DNA from: Actinomadura macrotermitis
GTDB lineage: Bacteria; Actinomycetota; Actinomycetes; Streptosporangiales; Streptosporangiaceae
NCBI RefSeq assembly: GCF_009604375.1
Contig: NZ_WEGH01000002.1
Location: 1,760,073-1,824,072, forward strand
DNA length: 64,000 nucleotides
Direction of reading: 5' to 3'
The notes beneath the pieces were generated by a model that had not been told where the DNA came from, did not search any database, and worked only from the letters and a program-made list of their open reading frames with translations. Position 1 is the first letter of the stretch, and every line of letters starts with the position of its first letter. Shown one piece after another: positions 50,744-61,369 of this stretch. A program made the position numbers and the translations under genes.

Positions 50744-51103
50744 ATGGATCTCTATATCCCGATCATCGTGCTGGGAGCGCTGGCCTTCCTGTTCGCGGCC
50801 GGCTCGGTGGCGATGGCCTCCATGACCGGTCCCAAGCGGTGGAACCGGGCCAGGCTGGACGCCTACGAGTGCGGCATCGAGCCGACCCCGCAGCCGGTGG
50901 GCGGCGGGCGCTTCCCGATCAAGTACTACCTCACGGCGATGCTGTTCATCGTCTTCGACATTGAGATCATCTTCCTTTATCCCTGGGCGGTCGCCTTCGA
51001 CCACCTGGGGATTTTCGGTCTGGTGGAGATGGTCCTTTTCATCCTCACCGTGCTGGTGGCGTACGCCTACATCTGGCGGCGCGGTGGTCTGGAGTGGGAC
51101 TGA
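50744..51103 (+). CDS. nuoA: NADH-quinone oxidoreductase subunit A
   Basis: A 119-residue membrane subunit with three helices. The conserved cysteine loop is YECGIEPTPQP, and FDIEIIFLYPWAV the second helix signature. ATG 50744 follows GAGGAGAGGCG. It starts the nuo operon proper; whether its own promoter or read-through from the reductase gene dominates is unclear. Confidence 0.95.
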   Translation: MDLYIPIIVLGALAFLFAAGSVAMASMTGPKRWNRARLDAYECGIEPTPQPVGGGRFPIKYYLTAMLFIVFDIEIIFLYPWAVAFDHLGIFGLVEMVLFILTVLVAYAYIWRRGGLEWD

Positions 51104-51104
51104 G

Positions 51105-51653
51105 ATGGGTCTAGAGGAGAAACTCCCCAGCGGGTTCCTGCTGACGACGGTCGAGCAGGTCGCCGGATGGGCGCGCAAGAGCTCGGTGTGGCCCGCCACG
51201 TTCGGGCTCGCCTGCTGCGCGATCGAGATGATGGCGGCGGGCGACCCCCGGCACGACTTCGCCCGGTGGGGGATGGAGCGGGCGTCGGCGACGCCCCGGC
51301 AGGCCGACCTGATGATCGTCGCGGGCCGGGTGAGCCAGAAGATGGCGCCGGTGCTGCGCCAGATCTACGACCAGATGACCGAGCCCAAGTGGGTCATCGC
51401 GATGGGCGTGTGCGCCTCCTCGGGCGGCATGTTCAACAACTACGCGATCGTGCAGGGCGTGGACCACATCGTCCCGGTGGACATCTACCTGCCCGGCTGC
51501 CCGCCGCGGCCGGAGATGCTGCTGGACGCGATCATGAAGCTGCACGACAAGATCCAGAACACCAAGCTGGGCCCGCAGCGCGCCAAGCAGATCCAGGAGC
51601 TGGAAGAGGCCAAGCGCCGCCAGCTGCCGCTGCTGGGACAGGGGACGATCTGA
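51105..51653 (+). CDS. nuoB: NADH-quinone oxidoreductase subunit B
   Basis: A 182-residue subunit that binds cluster N2 next to the quinone site. The four cysteine ligands lie in LACCAIEMM, MGVCASSGG and PGCPPRPE. It begins one base after nuoA. Its stop overlaps ATG 51653 (TGATG), which opens the 66-codon repeat frame preceding nuoC. Confidence 0.96.
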   Translation: MGLEEKLPSGFLLTTVEQVAGWARKSSVWPATFGLACCAIEMMAAGDPRHDFARWGMERASATPRQADLMIVAGRVSQKMAPVLRQIYDQMTEPKWVIAMGVCASSGGMFNNYAIVQGVDHIVPVDIYLPGCPPRPEMLLDAIMKLHDKIQNTKLGPQRAKQIQELEEAKRRQLPLLGQGTI

Positions 51654-51752
51654 TGAGCGAGACGCAGGCGCGCGGCGCGCGCTGGACTGAGGAGCCTGCG
51701 ACGAGGGAAGCGCGTGCCGTAAAGCGCGCCGGAGTCGAGCGGGGGGCGCTGT
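51653..51752 (+). repeat. dispersed hairpin repeat, copy 3a (nuoB-nuoC junction)
   Basis: First of two 99-bp tandem units. The outer stem is GGCGCGC (51667-51673) with GCGCGCC (51724-51730). The inner stem is GGCGCGCGCT (51674-51683) with AGCGCGTGCC (51709-51718), including one G.U pair. GTAAA bulges at 51719-51723. The loop GGACTGAGGAGC...CGACGAGGGA is shorter than in copies 1 and 2 by two 9-base deletions. The tail GAGCGGGGGGCGCTG leads to a TTG followed by AGC. Confidence 0.85.
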
Positions 51753-51853
51753 TGAGCGAGACGCAGGCGCGCGGCGCGCGCTGGACTGAGGAGCCTGCGA
51801 CGAGGGAAGCGCGTGCCGTAAAGCGCGCCGGAGTCGAGCGGGGGGCGCTGTGA
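51753..51853 (+). repeat. dispersed hairpin repeat, copy 3b (tandem duplicate)
   Basis: An identical second unit, offset by exactly 99 bases, that ends at the GTG of nuoC. Stems are at 51766-51772 with 51823-51829 and 51773-51782 with 51808-51817. Together the units keep one frame open from ATG 51653 to the stop at 51853: 66 residues built of two 33-residue repeats (ETQARGARWTEEPATREARA...), overlapping nuoB and nuoC. The frame differs from that read in copies 1 and 2. Confidence 0.85.
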
Positions 51854-52592
51854 CTTCTCAGAATCCCGAGCAGGCGGCGGAGCAGGCCGCCGACCGCCTT
51901 CCGGCGGCGACGGAGGAGGAGCGGCAGGAGCAGCCGGTCGTCCGCATGGGCATGTTCGGCGCCAAGACCACCGGCGACACCTCCGGCTACGGCGGTCTTG
52001 TCGTCCGGCAGCGGCCGAAGGTGTCGTCCGAGCGGCCCTACGGCGGCCCGGACGGCGCGGCCGAGGCGGGCGAGTTCGACGCCGTCGCCGACGCGCTGGA
52101 GCAGGCCCTGCCCGGCTTCGGCGACGCGGTCGAGCGCGTCGTGACCGACCGCGGCGAGATCACCTTCCACGTCCGCCGCGAGCGCCTCCCCGAGGTCGCG
52201 CGGACCCTGCGCGACCAGCCCGACCTGCGGTTCGAGCTGTGCACCGGGGTGTCGGGCGTGCACTACCCGCAGGACACCGGCGCCGAGCTGCACGCCGTCT
52301 ACCACCTGCTGTCGATCACCCACAACCGGCGGATCCGGCTGGAGGTGAGCTGCCCCGACGCCGACCCGCACATCCCGTCGGTCGTCGAGGTGTACCCGAC
52401 CAACGACTGGCACGAGCGCGAGACCTACGACTTCTTCGGGATCGTGTTCGACGGCCACCCGGCGCTCACCCGCATCGAGATGCCGGACGACTGGGTCGGG
52501 CACCCGCAGCGCAAGGACTACCCCCTCGGCGGCATCCCCGTCGAGTACCGAGGTGCGGAGATCCCGCCGCCGGACCAGCGGAGGTCGTACAC

Positions 52593-52596
<4 letters not shown>
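51850..52596 (+). CDS. nuoC: NADH-quinone oxidoreductase subunit C
   Basis: A 248-residue peripheral-arm subunit. The 30-kDa signature is ERETYDFFGIVFDGHPALTRI. The first 85 residues are an acidic, Gln/Glu-rich extension with FGAKTTGDTSGYGGLV, usual in actinobacteria. GTG 51850 overlaps the stop of the repeat-encoded frame, so translation may be coupled to it. It overlaps nuoD by GTGA. Confidence 0.95.
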
Positions 52597-53938
<1,342 letters not shown>

Positions 53939-53942
<4 letters not shown>

Positions 53943-54775
53943 CCGATCAGCTGCATCAGATCGAAGGTCCCTACGCGGGCACCGAGCCCTACGACCTGGA
54001 GACGCGCGCGCGCCTCGAGCGGGACGCCAAGGAGATCATCGCCCGCTACCCCAAGACGCGGTCGGCGCTGCTGCCGATGCTGCACCTGGTGCAGTCCGAG
54101 GACGGGCACATCACCCGGCGCGGCATCGACCTGTGCGCCGAGCTGCTCGGCATCACGCCCGCGCAGGTCACCGGCGTGGCGACGTTCTACACCCAGTACA
54201 AGCGCGAGCCGGTCGGGGAGTACCACGTCGGCGTCTGCATCAACACGCTGTGCGCGGTGATGGGCGGCGACCAGATCTGGGCGGAGCTGTCCGCGCACAC
54301 CGGTGTCGGCCACGACGAGACCACGCCGGACGGCAAGGTCTCGCTGGAGCGCATCGAGTGCAACGCGGCCTGCGACTTCGCCCCCGTCATGACGGTGAAC
54401 TGGGAGTTCTTCGACAACATGACGCCGGCCAAGGCCAAGGAGCTGGTCGACGACCTGCGCTCGAGTAAGGAAGTGCTTCCTTCTCGCGGGCCGAACGGGC
54501 TGTGCACCTGGAAGCAGGCGTCGCGGGTGCTCGCCGGCTTCCCCGACGGCCGCGCCCACGAGGGCGTGCAGGCCGGACCGGAGTCGCTGCGCGGGCTGGA
54601 GCTGGCCAAGGAGCGCGGCTGGGAGGCCCCGCCTTCCAACGGCACTGGCGCGGGGCGGGTCGGGCCGGACGAGCCCGTCCAGGCCGGCGAGGTCACCGAC
54701 CCGCCGCCGAACGAGCCGGGCGAGCCCATCGGCGGCGACGTCAAGCCGGGCAGCCAGGAGGGGAAGAACCAGTGA
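53939..54775 (+). CDS. nuoE: NADH-quinone oxidoreductase subunit E
   Basis: A 278-residue subunit with the 2Fe-2S ligands of the 24-kDa family: VGVCINTLCAV and ECNAACDFAP. Residues from about 205 on form a Pro/Gly/Glu-rich extension (PPSNGTGAGRVGPDEPVQ...GKNQ) without known function. ATG 53939 overlaps nuoD (ATGA) and its stop overlaps nuoF (GTGA). Confidence 0.95.
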
Positions 54776-56070
54776 CCACGCTGACCCCGATCCTCACCAA
54801 GAACTGGGATCAGGCCGACTCCTTCACCCGCGCCGGGTACGAGCGCGAGGGCGGCTACCAGGCGCTGCGCACCGCGCTCGGCATGGACCCCGACGCGATC
54901 GTGCAGGCCGTCAAGGACTCCGGGCTGCGCGGCCGCGGCGGCGCGGGCTTCCCCACCGGCATGAAGTGGGGGTTCCTGCCGCCGTCCAGCCCGAACCCGC
55001 GGTACCTGGTCGTCAACGCCGACGAGTCCGAGCCGGGCACGTGCAAGGACATCCCGCTGATGATGGCCAACCCGCACGTGCTGGTCGAGGGCGTCATCAT
55101 CAGCGCCTACGCGATCAAGTCCAACCACGCGTTCATCTACGTGCGCGGCGAGGTGCTGCACGTCATCCGCCGCCTGCAGCGGGCGGTCGCCGAGGCGTAC
55201 GAGGCCGGCTACCTCGGGCAGGACATCCTGGGCTCCGGCTACGACCTGGAACTGGTCGTGCACACCGGCGCCGGGGCCTACATCTGCGGCGAGGAGACGG
55301 CGCTGCTGGACTCCCTGGAGGGGTACCGCGGTCAGCCCAGGCTGAAGCCCCCCTTCCCGGCGGTCGCGGGACTCTACGGCGGTCCCACCGTCATCAACAA
55401 CGTCGAGTCGATCGCCTCGGTTCCCTCGATCGTGGCCAACGGGGCGGACTGGTTCGCCGCGATGGGCACCGAGAAGTCGCAGGGGTTCGGGATCTTCTCG
55501 CTGTCGGGCCACGTGACCCGGCCCGGCCAGTACGAGGCGCCGCTCGGCATCACGCTGCGCGAGCTGCTGGACATGGCGGGCGGGATCCGCGAGGGGCACC
55601 GGCTGAAGTTCTGGACGCCGGGCGGCTCGTCCACCCCGCTGTTCACCGACGAGCACCTGGACGTGCCGCTGGACTTCGAGTCGGTCGGCGCGGCCGGGTC
55701 GATGCTCGGCACCCGCGCCCTGCAGATCTTCGACGAGACGACCTGCGTGGTGCGGGCCGTCCTACGCTGGTCGGAGTTCTACGCGCACGAGTCGTGCGGC
55801 AAGTGCACGCCGTGCCGCGAAGGCACCTACTGGTACAAGAAGATGCTGAAGCGGCTGGAGGCCGGGCAGGGCAGCGAGGAGGACCTCGACACCCTGCTGG
55901 ACCTGTCCGACAACATCCTCGGCCGCTCGTTCTGCGCGCTCGGCGACGGCGCGACGAGCCCGGTGGTGTCGTCGATCAAGCTCTTCCGCGACGAGTACAT
56001 CGCCCACTTCGAGCAGGGCGGCTGCCCGTTCGACCCGGCGAAGTCCACCCTCTGGGCAGGTGCCAAGTGA
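54772..56070 (+). CDS. nuoF: NADH-quinone oxidoreductase subunit F
   Basis: A 432-residue NADH-oxidising subunit with FMN and one 4Fe-4S cluster. NADH/FMN motifs: GRGGAGFPTG, NADESEPGTCKD, GAGAYICGEETAL. Cluster ligands: ESCGKCTPCREG plus a later Cys in GRSFCALG. It overlaps nuoE and nuoG by GTGA. Confidence 0.97.
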   Translation: MTTLTPILTKNWDQADSFTRAGYEREGGYQALRTALGMDPDAIVQAVKDSGLRGRGGAGFPTGMKWGFLPPSSPNPRYLVVNADESEPGTCKDIPLMMANPHVLVEGVIISAYAIKSNHAFIYVRGEVLHVIRRLQRAVAEAYEAGYLGQDILGSGYDLELVVHTGAGAYICGEETALLDSLEGYRGQPRLKPPFPAVAGLYGGPTVINNVESIASVPSIVANGADWFAAMGTEKSQGFGIFSLSGHVTRPGQYEAPLGITLRELLDMAGGIREGHRLKFWTPGGSSTPLFTDEHLDVPLDFESVGAAGSMLGTRALQIFDETTCVVRAVLRWSEFYAHESCGKCTPCREGTYWYKKMLKRLEAGQGSEEDLDTLLDLSDNILGRSFCALGDGATSPVVSSIKLFRDEYIAHFEQGGCPFDPAKSTLWAGAK

Positions 56071-58553
56071 CCGTCACCGACAACACTCCCAAGACCGAGC
56101 AGGTCGAGATGGTCCAGGTGACCATCGACGGGTTCGAGGTCGAGGTGCCCAAGGGCACCCTGATCATCCGGGCCGCCGAGCTGCTCGGCATCCAGATCCC
56201 CAGGTTCTGCGACCATCCGCTGCTGGACCCGGTCGGGGCCTGCCGCCAGTGCCTGGTGGAGATCCCCGACGCCGGCAACGGCCGCGGGATGCCCAAGCCG
56301 GCGGCGTCGTGCACCACCACGGTGATGCCGGGCATGGTCATCAAGACCCAGCTCACCTCCCCGGTCGCCGACAAGGCCCAGCACGGCGTGATGGAGCTGC
56401 TGCTCATCAACCACCCGCTGGACTGCCCGGTCTGCGACAAGGGCGGCGAGTGCCCGCTGCAGAACCAGGCGATGTCCAACGGGCGCGGCGAGTCGCGGTT
56501 CGCCGAGACCAAGCGGACCTTCCCCAAGCCGCTGCCGCTGTCGACCGGGGTGCTGCTGGACCGCGAGCGCTGCATCCAGTGCGCCCGCTGCACCCGCTTC
56601 TCCGACCAGATCGCCGGGGACGCGTTCATCGACCTGCTGGAGCGCGGCGCCAAGGAGCAGGTCGGCATCGCCGACGGCAAGCCGTTCCAGTCCTACTTCT
56701 CCGGCAACACCGTGCAGATCTGCCCGGTGGGCGCGCTGACCGGGTCGGCCTACCGGTTCCGGTCGCGGCCGTTCGACCTGGTGTCGCAGCCGAGCACCTG
56801 CGAGCACTGCGCGTCGGGCTGCGCGCTGCGCACCGACCACCGGCGCGGCAAGGTCACCCGCCGCCTGGCGGGCGACGACCCGCAGGTGAACGAGGAGTGG
56901 AACTGCGACAAGGGCCGGTGGGCGTTCACCTACGCCACCCAGCCCGACCGGCTCACCCAGCCGCTGGTCCGCAACGAGCGGGGCGAGCTGGAGCCGGCGT
57001 CGTGGCCCGAGGCGCTCGCCGCCGCCGCGCGCGGCCTGGCGGGGGCGCGCGGCCGGGCCGGCGTCCTCACCGGCGGGCGGGTGACGCTGGAGGACGCCTA
57101 CGCCTACGCCAAGTTCGCCAGGGTCGCGCTCGGCACCAACGACGTGGACTTCCGCGCGCGCGCCCACTCAGCCGAGGAGACGCAGTTCCTGGCCTCCGCG
57201 GTGGCGGGCCGCCCGATCGAGGTCACCTACGCCGACCTGGAGAAGGCGCCGGCGGTGCTGCTCGCGGGCCTGGAGCCCGAGGAGGAGTCGCCGATCGTCT
57301 TCCTGCGGCTGCGCAAGGCGTTCCGCAAGAAGGGCCTGAAGGTCTTCGCCGTCGCGCCGTTCGCGTCGCGCGGCCTGGCCAAGGTCGGCGGCACGCTGCT
57401 GCCGGCCCGGCCGGGCGACGAGGCCGAGGTGCTCGGCTCGATCATCGACGGCGGCGGGACCCGTGAGCTGCTGGAGACGCCCGGCGCGGTCATCCTCGTC
57501 GGCGAGCGGCTCGCGGCGGCGCCGGGCGCGCTGTCCAGCGTCGTCCGGCTCGCCCACATCACCGGCGCGCGCCTGGCCTGGGTGCCGCGCCGGGCGGGGG
57601 AGCGCGGCGCGCTGGAGGCCGGGGCGCTGCCCGGGCTGCTGCCGGTCGGCCGCCCGGTGACCGACCCGGCCGCCCGCGCGGAGGTCGCGCGGGTCTGGGG
57701 CGTCGCCGAGCTGCCCGCCGGGCCGGGCGAGGACGCCGCCGGCATCCTCGCCGCCGCCGCCCGCGGCGAGCGGGCCGCGCTGCTGGTCGGCGGCGTGGAC
57801 CCCTACGACATGCCCGATCCGGGCGCGGTGCTGGCGGCGCTGGACGCGACGCCGTTCATCGTCAGCCTGGAGCAGCGGCCGAGCGCGGTCACCGACCGCG
57901 CCGACGTGGTGCTGCCGGTCGCGGCCGTCGCCGAGAAGGCCGGCACGTTCGTCGACTGGGAGGGCCGCGGCCGCCCGTTCGACGCCGCGCTGAAGTCCAC
58001 CGGCCGGATGGCCGACCTGCGGGTGCTGGACGCGCTGGCCGGCGAGATGGACGTCCACCTCGGCCTGCCCGGGCCCGAGGCGGCGCGCCGCGAGCTCGCC
58101 GAGCTCGGCGTGTACCGCGGCGAGCGGCCGGCCGCGCCGGGCACCGCGCAGGGCCACCGGCCCGAGCCGGGGCCGGGCCAGGCGCTCGTGGCCACCTGGC
58201 GGCTGCTCCTGGACCGGGGCCGGCTGCAGGACGGCGAGCCCTACCTGGCCGGCACCGCCAAGCCCGCCCTCGCCCGGCTGTCGCCCGCGACCGCCGCCGA
58301 GATCGGCGCGACGGACGCGGTCACGGTCACCGGCCCGCGCGGCGCGGTCACGCTCCCGCTGGAGATCACGCCGGACCTGACGGACCGGACCGTGTGGCTG
58401 CCCGCCAACTCGGCGGGCGCCGCGCTGTACCGCGACCTCGGCGCGACCGCCGCGAGCATCGTAGAGATCTCCGCCGCCGCCGGGCCCGTGACGGAGGAAC
58501 CCGTCGCCGACCGCGCCGCGGCCGAGGACTTCGAGGTTGGAGGCACCGAATGA
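56067..58553 (+). CDS. nuoG: NADH-quinone oxidoreductase subunit G
   Basis: An 828-residue iron-sulphur subunit. The N-terminal 2Fe-2S ferredoxin domain has CDHPLLDPVGACRQC. HPLDCPVCDKGGEC is the His-Cys3 cluster, CIQCARCTRF and ICPVGAL the next cluster, and CEHCASGC a fourth-type motif before the molybdopterin-oxidoreductase-like domain (about 250-700), which is not catalytic in complex I. It overlaps nuoF (GTGA) and nuoH (ATGA). Confidence 0.96.
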   Translation: MTVTDNTPKTEQVEMVQVTIDGFEVEVPKGTLIIRAAELLGIQIPRFCDHPLLDPVGACRQCLVEIPDAGNGRGMPKPAASCTTTVMPGMVIKTQLTSPVADKAQHGVMELLLINHPLDCPVCDKGGECPLQNQAMSNGRGESRFAETKRTFPKPLPLSTGVLLDRERCIQCARCTRFSDQIAGDAFIDLLERGAKEQVGIADGKPFQSYFSGNTVQICPVGALTGSAYRFRSRPFDLVSQPSTCEHCASGCALRTDHRRGKVTRRLAGDDPQVNEEWNCDKGRWAFTYATQPDRLTQPLVRNERGELEPASWPEALAAAARGLAGARGRAGVLTGGRVTLEDAYAYAKFARVALGTNDVDFRARAHSAEETQFLASAVAGRPIEVTYADLEKAPAVLLAGLEPEEESPIVFLRLRKAFRKKGLKVFAVAPFASRGLAKVGGTLLPARPGDEAEVLGSIIDGGGTRELLETPGAVILVGERLAAAPGALSSVVRLAHITGARLAWVPRRAGERGALEAGALPGLLPVGRPVTDPAARAEVARVWGVAELPAGPGEDAAGILAAAARGERAALLVGGVDPYDMPDPGAVLAALDATPFIVSLEQRPSAVTDRADVVLPVAAVAEKAGTFVDWEGRGRPFDAALKSTGRMADLRVLDALAGEMDVHLGLPGPEAARRELAELGVYRGERPAAPGTAQGHRPEPGPGQALVATWRLLLDRGRLQDGEPYLAGTAKPALARLSPATAAEIGATDAVTVTGPRGAVTLPLEITPDLTDRTVWLPANSAGAALYRDLGATAASIVEISAAAGPVTEEPVADRAAAEDFEVGGTE

Positions 58554-59890
58554 GTCTGCTCGCCTACGCGCCCGCGCCCTCGGATCCGACGCTGTCGGCG
58601 TTCGGCAAGGACCCGTGGTGGCTGATCGGCGGCAAGGTCCTCGCCATCTTCGTGTTCCTGGTGCTGACCGTGCTGATGTCGATGTGGGTGGAGCGCCGCG
58701 TCATCAGCCGGATGCAGCTGCGCGTCGGCCCGAACCGCTGCGGCCCGTTCGGGCTGCTGCAGGGCCTCGCCGACGGCGTGAAGCTGGCGCTGAAGGAGGA
58801 CATCGTCCCGCGCCAGGTCGACAAGATCGTCTTCGTGCTGGCGCCGGTGGTGTCGGCGGTGCCGGCGTTCATCTCCTTCATCATCATCCCGTTCGGGCCG
58901 ACGGTGTCGGTCTTCGGCCACCACACCGCGCTGCAGGGCACCGACCTGCCGGTCGCGGTGCTGCTGGTGCTGGCGATGTCCTCGATGGGCGTCTACGGCA
59001 TCGTGCTGGCCGGCTGGTCGTCGATGTCGCCCTACTCGCTGCTCGGCGGGCTCCGCTCGTCCGCGCAGGTGATCTCCTACGAGATCGCGATGGGGCTGTC
59101 GTTCGTGGCGGTGTTCCTGTACGCCGGGACGATGTCGACGACCGGCATCGTCAACGCCCAGACCGACACCTGGTTCGCGGTGCTGCTGCTGCCGTCGTTC
59201 CTGGTCTACGTCGTCACCATGATGGGCGAGTCCAACCGCATCCCGTTCGACCTGCCCGAGGGCGAGGGCGAGCTGGTCGGCGGCTTCCACACCGAGTACT
59301 CGTCGCTGAAGTTCGCGATGTTCTTCCTCGCCGAGTACATCAACCTGGCCACCCTGTCGGCCCTCGCCACCACGCTGTTCCTCGGCGGCTGGCGGGCCCC
59401 CGCGCCGATCTCCACGGTCTGGGCGGGCGCCAACAGCGGCTGGTGGCCGGTGCTGTGGTTCATGGTGAAGCTCTGGCTGTTCATCTTCTTCTTCATCTGG
59501 CTGCGCGGCTCGCTGCCGCGGGTCCGCTACGACCAGCTGATGAAGCTCGGCTGGAAGGTGCTGATGCCCTTCTCGCTCGGCTGGATCCTGCTGGTCGCCA
59601 CGGTGCGCGCGCTGAAGAACGAGGGCTACGCCGTCCAGTCGATCTTCCTGTACGCCGCGATCGCGGCCGGCCTGGTCATCGCCGCGACCGTCGCCTGGGA
59701 GATGGGCCGGGGCGGCAAGAAGGACGGGCCCGAGCCCGAGCCCACCGGGACCGGCGCCGCGGACGCCGCGGCGGGCGGCTTCCCGGTGCCGCCGATGGAC
59801 GCCCCGCACTACCACGGCCGGCCGGTGAGCGTGCCGGCTCCGCGCCCGACCGAAGCGTCCCCCAAGGAGGTCGCAAGTGGGATTCACTGA
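58550..59890 (+). CDS. nuoH: NADH-quinone oxidoreductase subunit H
   Basis: A 446-residue membrane subunit lining the quinone chamber, with about eight helices. Signatures: RVGPNRCGPFGLLQGLADGVKL and ESNRIPFDLPEGEGELVGGFHTEYS. The C-terminal 50 residues are a Pro/Gly-rich cytoplasmic tail. It overlaps nuoI by 14 bases, whose Shine-Dalgarno AAGGAGG lies within its coding end. Confidence 0.96.
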   Translation: MSLLAYAPAPSDPTLSAFGKDPWWLIGGKVLAIFVFLVLTVLMSMWVERRVISRMQLRVGPNRCGPFGLLQGLADGVKLALKEDIVPRQVDKIVFVLAPVVSAVPAFISFIIIPFGPTVSVFGHHTALQGTDLPVAVLLVLAMSSMGVYGIVLAGWSSMSPYSLLGGLRSSAQVISYEIAMGLSFVAVFLYAGTMSTTGIVNAQTDTWFAVLLLPSFLVYVVTMMGESNRIPFDLPEGEGELVGGFHTEYSSLKFAMFFLAEYINLATLSALATTLFLGGWRAPAPISTVWAGANSGWWPVLWFMVKLWLFIFFFIWLRGSLPRVRYDQLMKLGWKVLMPFSLGWILLVATVRALKNEGYAVQSIFLYAAIAAGLVIAATVAWEMGRGGKKDGPEPEPTGTGAADAAAGGFPVPPMDAPHYHGRPVSVPAPRPTEASPKEVASGIH

Positions 59891-60482
59891 CTTCCTGAAC
59901 CCGGTCAAGGGGTTCGGGGTCTCGTTCCACCAGATGTTCATGAAGAGCGAGACCGTCCAGTACCCCGAGGTGAAGAAGCCGACGGCGCCGCGCTTCCACG
60001 GCCGGCACCAGCTGAACCGGTGGCCGGACGGGCTGGAGAAGTGCGTCGGGTGCGAGCTGTGCGCCTGGGCGTGCCCGGCCGACGCCATCTTCGTCGAGGG
60101 CGCCGACAACTCCGCGGACGAGCGCTACTCGCCCGGGGAGCGCTACGGCCGCGTCTACCAGATCAACTACCTGCGGTGCATCCTGTGCGGCCTCTGCATC
60201 GAGGCCTGCCCGACCCGGGCGCTCACGATGACCAACGAGTACGAGCTCGCCGACGACAGCCGGGAGAGCCTCATCTACACCAAGGACATGCTGCTCGCGC
60301 CGCTGCGCGAGGGCATGGAGGCGCCGCCGCACGCGATGCGGCTCGGCGACACCGAAGAGGAGTACTACCGCCTCGGCCTCACGCCCGATTCCCCCGAGGG
60401 GGGGCGACCCCCCGCACCCCCCGAAGAGGCGGAGGGGCGGCTTCGCCGGTCGGCGCCCGAAGAGGGAGGTGACCGCAAGTGA
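59877..60482 (+). CDS. nuoI: NADH-quinone oxidoreductase subunit I
   Basis: A 201-residue ferredoxin-like subunit with two 4Fe-4S clusters: CVGCELCAWACP and CILCGLCIEACP. The C-terminal tail (PEGGRPPAPPEEAEGRL...) is low-complexity. GTG 59877 follows AAGGAGG; the stop overlaps nuoJ by GTGA. Confidence 0.96.
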   Translation: MGFTDFLNPVKGFGVSFHQMFMKSETVQYPEVKKPTAPRFHGRHQLNRWPDGLEKCVGCELCAWACPADAIFVEGADNSADERYSPGERYGRVYQINYLRCILCGLCIEACPTRALTMTNEYELADDSRESLIYTKDMLLAPLREGMEAPPHAMRLGDTEEEYYRLGLTPDSPEGGRPPAPPEEAEGRLRRSAPEEGGDRK

Positions 60483-61369
60483 CCGCGCACGTGATCGCCG
60501 GCCAGGTGGCCGACGCCCAGCCCGGCGAGGCGTTCATCTTCTGGCTGCTGGCCGTGGTGTCGGTCTGCGCCGCCCTCGGCATGATCTTCATGCGGCGGGC
60601 GGTGCACTCGGCGCTGCTGCTCGCGGTGGTGATGCTGTCGCTGGCCGCGCTGTACGCGGTGCAGGACGCGCCGTTCCTGGCGTTCGTCCAGGTCATCGTG
60701 TACACCGGCGCGGTGCTGATGCTGTTCCTGTTCGTGCTGATGCTGGTCGGCGTCAGCTCCACCGACTCGCTGGTGGAGACGATCCGGGGCCAGCGCCTGT
60801 GGGGCGCGGTCGCCGCGCTCGGCTTCCTGGTGCTGCTCGCCGCCGGGTTCGGCAACGCCGCGCTCGGCGACTCGGCCGGCCTGAAGCAGGCCAACGCCGA
60901 GGGCAACGTCATCGGCCTGGCCCGGCTGCTGTTCACCCAGTACGTGTTCGCGTTCGAGGTGACCAGCGCGTTGCTGATCACCGCGGCGCTCGGCGCGATG
61001 GTGCTGGCGCACCGCGAGCGCACCACGCCGAAGCCGACGCAGAAGGACCTGTCGGTCAAGCGGTTCAAGAGCGCCGCGCACCCGGGCCCGCTGCCCGGCC
61101 CCGGCACCTACGCCCGGCACAACGCGGTCGACATGCCCGCGCTGCTGCCGGACGGCACCCCGTCGGAGCTGTCGGTCAACCCCGTCATCGCGGCGCGCGC
61201 CGACACCGCCTCCCGGCACACCGACCTGTACGGCGAGTCCGAGGGCGACGCGGTCACCGCGGACGTGGCGGCGGTGCAGGCCGCCACGGGGCGGGCCGAG
61301 GGCGCGGACGCCGAGGGCCGGGCGGTCGTCCGTTCCACCGGCATCTCTGAAGGCGAGGCCGAGCGATGA
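60479..61369 (+). CDS. nuoJ: NADH-quinone oxidoreductase subunit J
   Basis: A 296-residue membrane subunit with five helices in the first 185 residues (VVSVCAALGMIFMRRAVHSALLL, VQVIVYTGAVLMLFLFVLML). A hydrophilic C-terminal extension of about 110 residues is characteristic of actinobacteria. It overlaps nuoI (GTGA) and nuoK (ATGA). Confidence 0.95.
   Translation: MTAHVIAGQVADAQPGEAFIFWLLAVVSVCAALGMIFMRRAVHSALLLAVVMLSLAALYAVQDAPFLAFVQVIVYTGAVLMLFLFVLMLVGVSSTDSLVETIRGQRLWGAVAALGFLVLLAAGFGNAALGDSAGLKQANAEGNVIGLARLLFTQYVFAFEVTSALLITAALGAMVLAHRERTTPKPTQKDLSVKRFKSAAHPGPLPGPGTYARHNAVDMPALLPDGTPSELSVNPVIAARADTASRHTDLYGESEGDAVTADVAAVQAATGRAEGADAEGRAVVRSTGISEGEAER

Noticed and set aside
51653..51853. 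CRISPR-like or minisatellite interpretation of the tandem units
   Set aside because: There are only two units with no unique spacers. The unit is a member of the dispersed hairpin family seen at two other loci.
54966..58553. A very long open frame of more than 1100 codons running across nuoF and nuoG in another frame
   Set aside because: It begins inside nuoF out of frame, has Arg/Pro/Gly-dominated shadow composition, and only its 3' part coincides with the true nuoG frame. High GC removes stops from off-frames.
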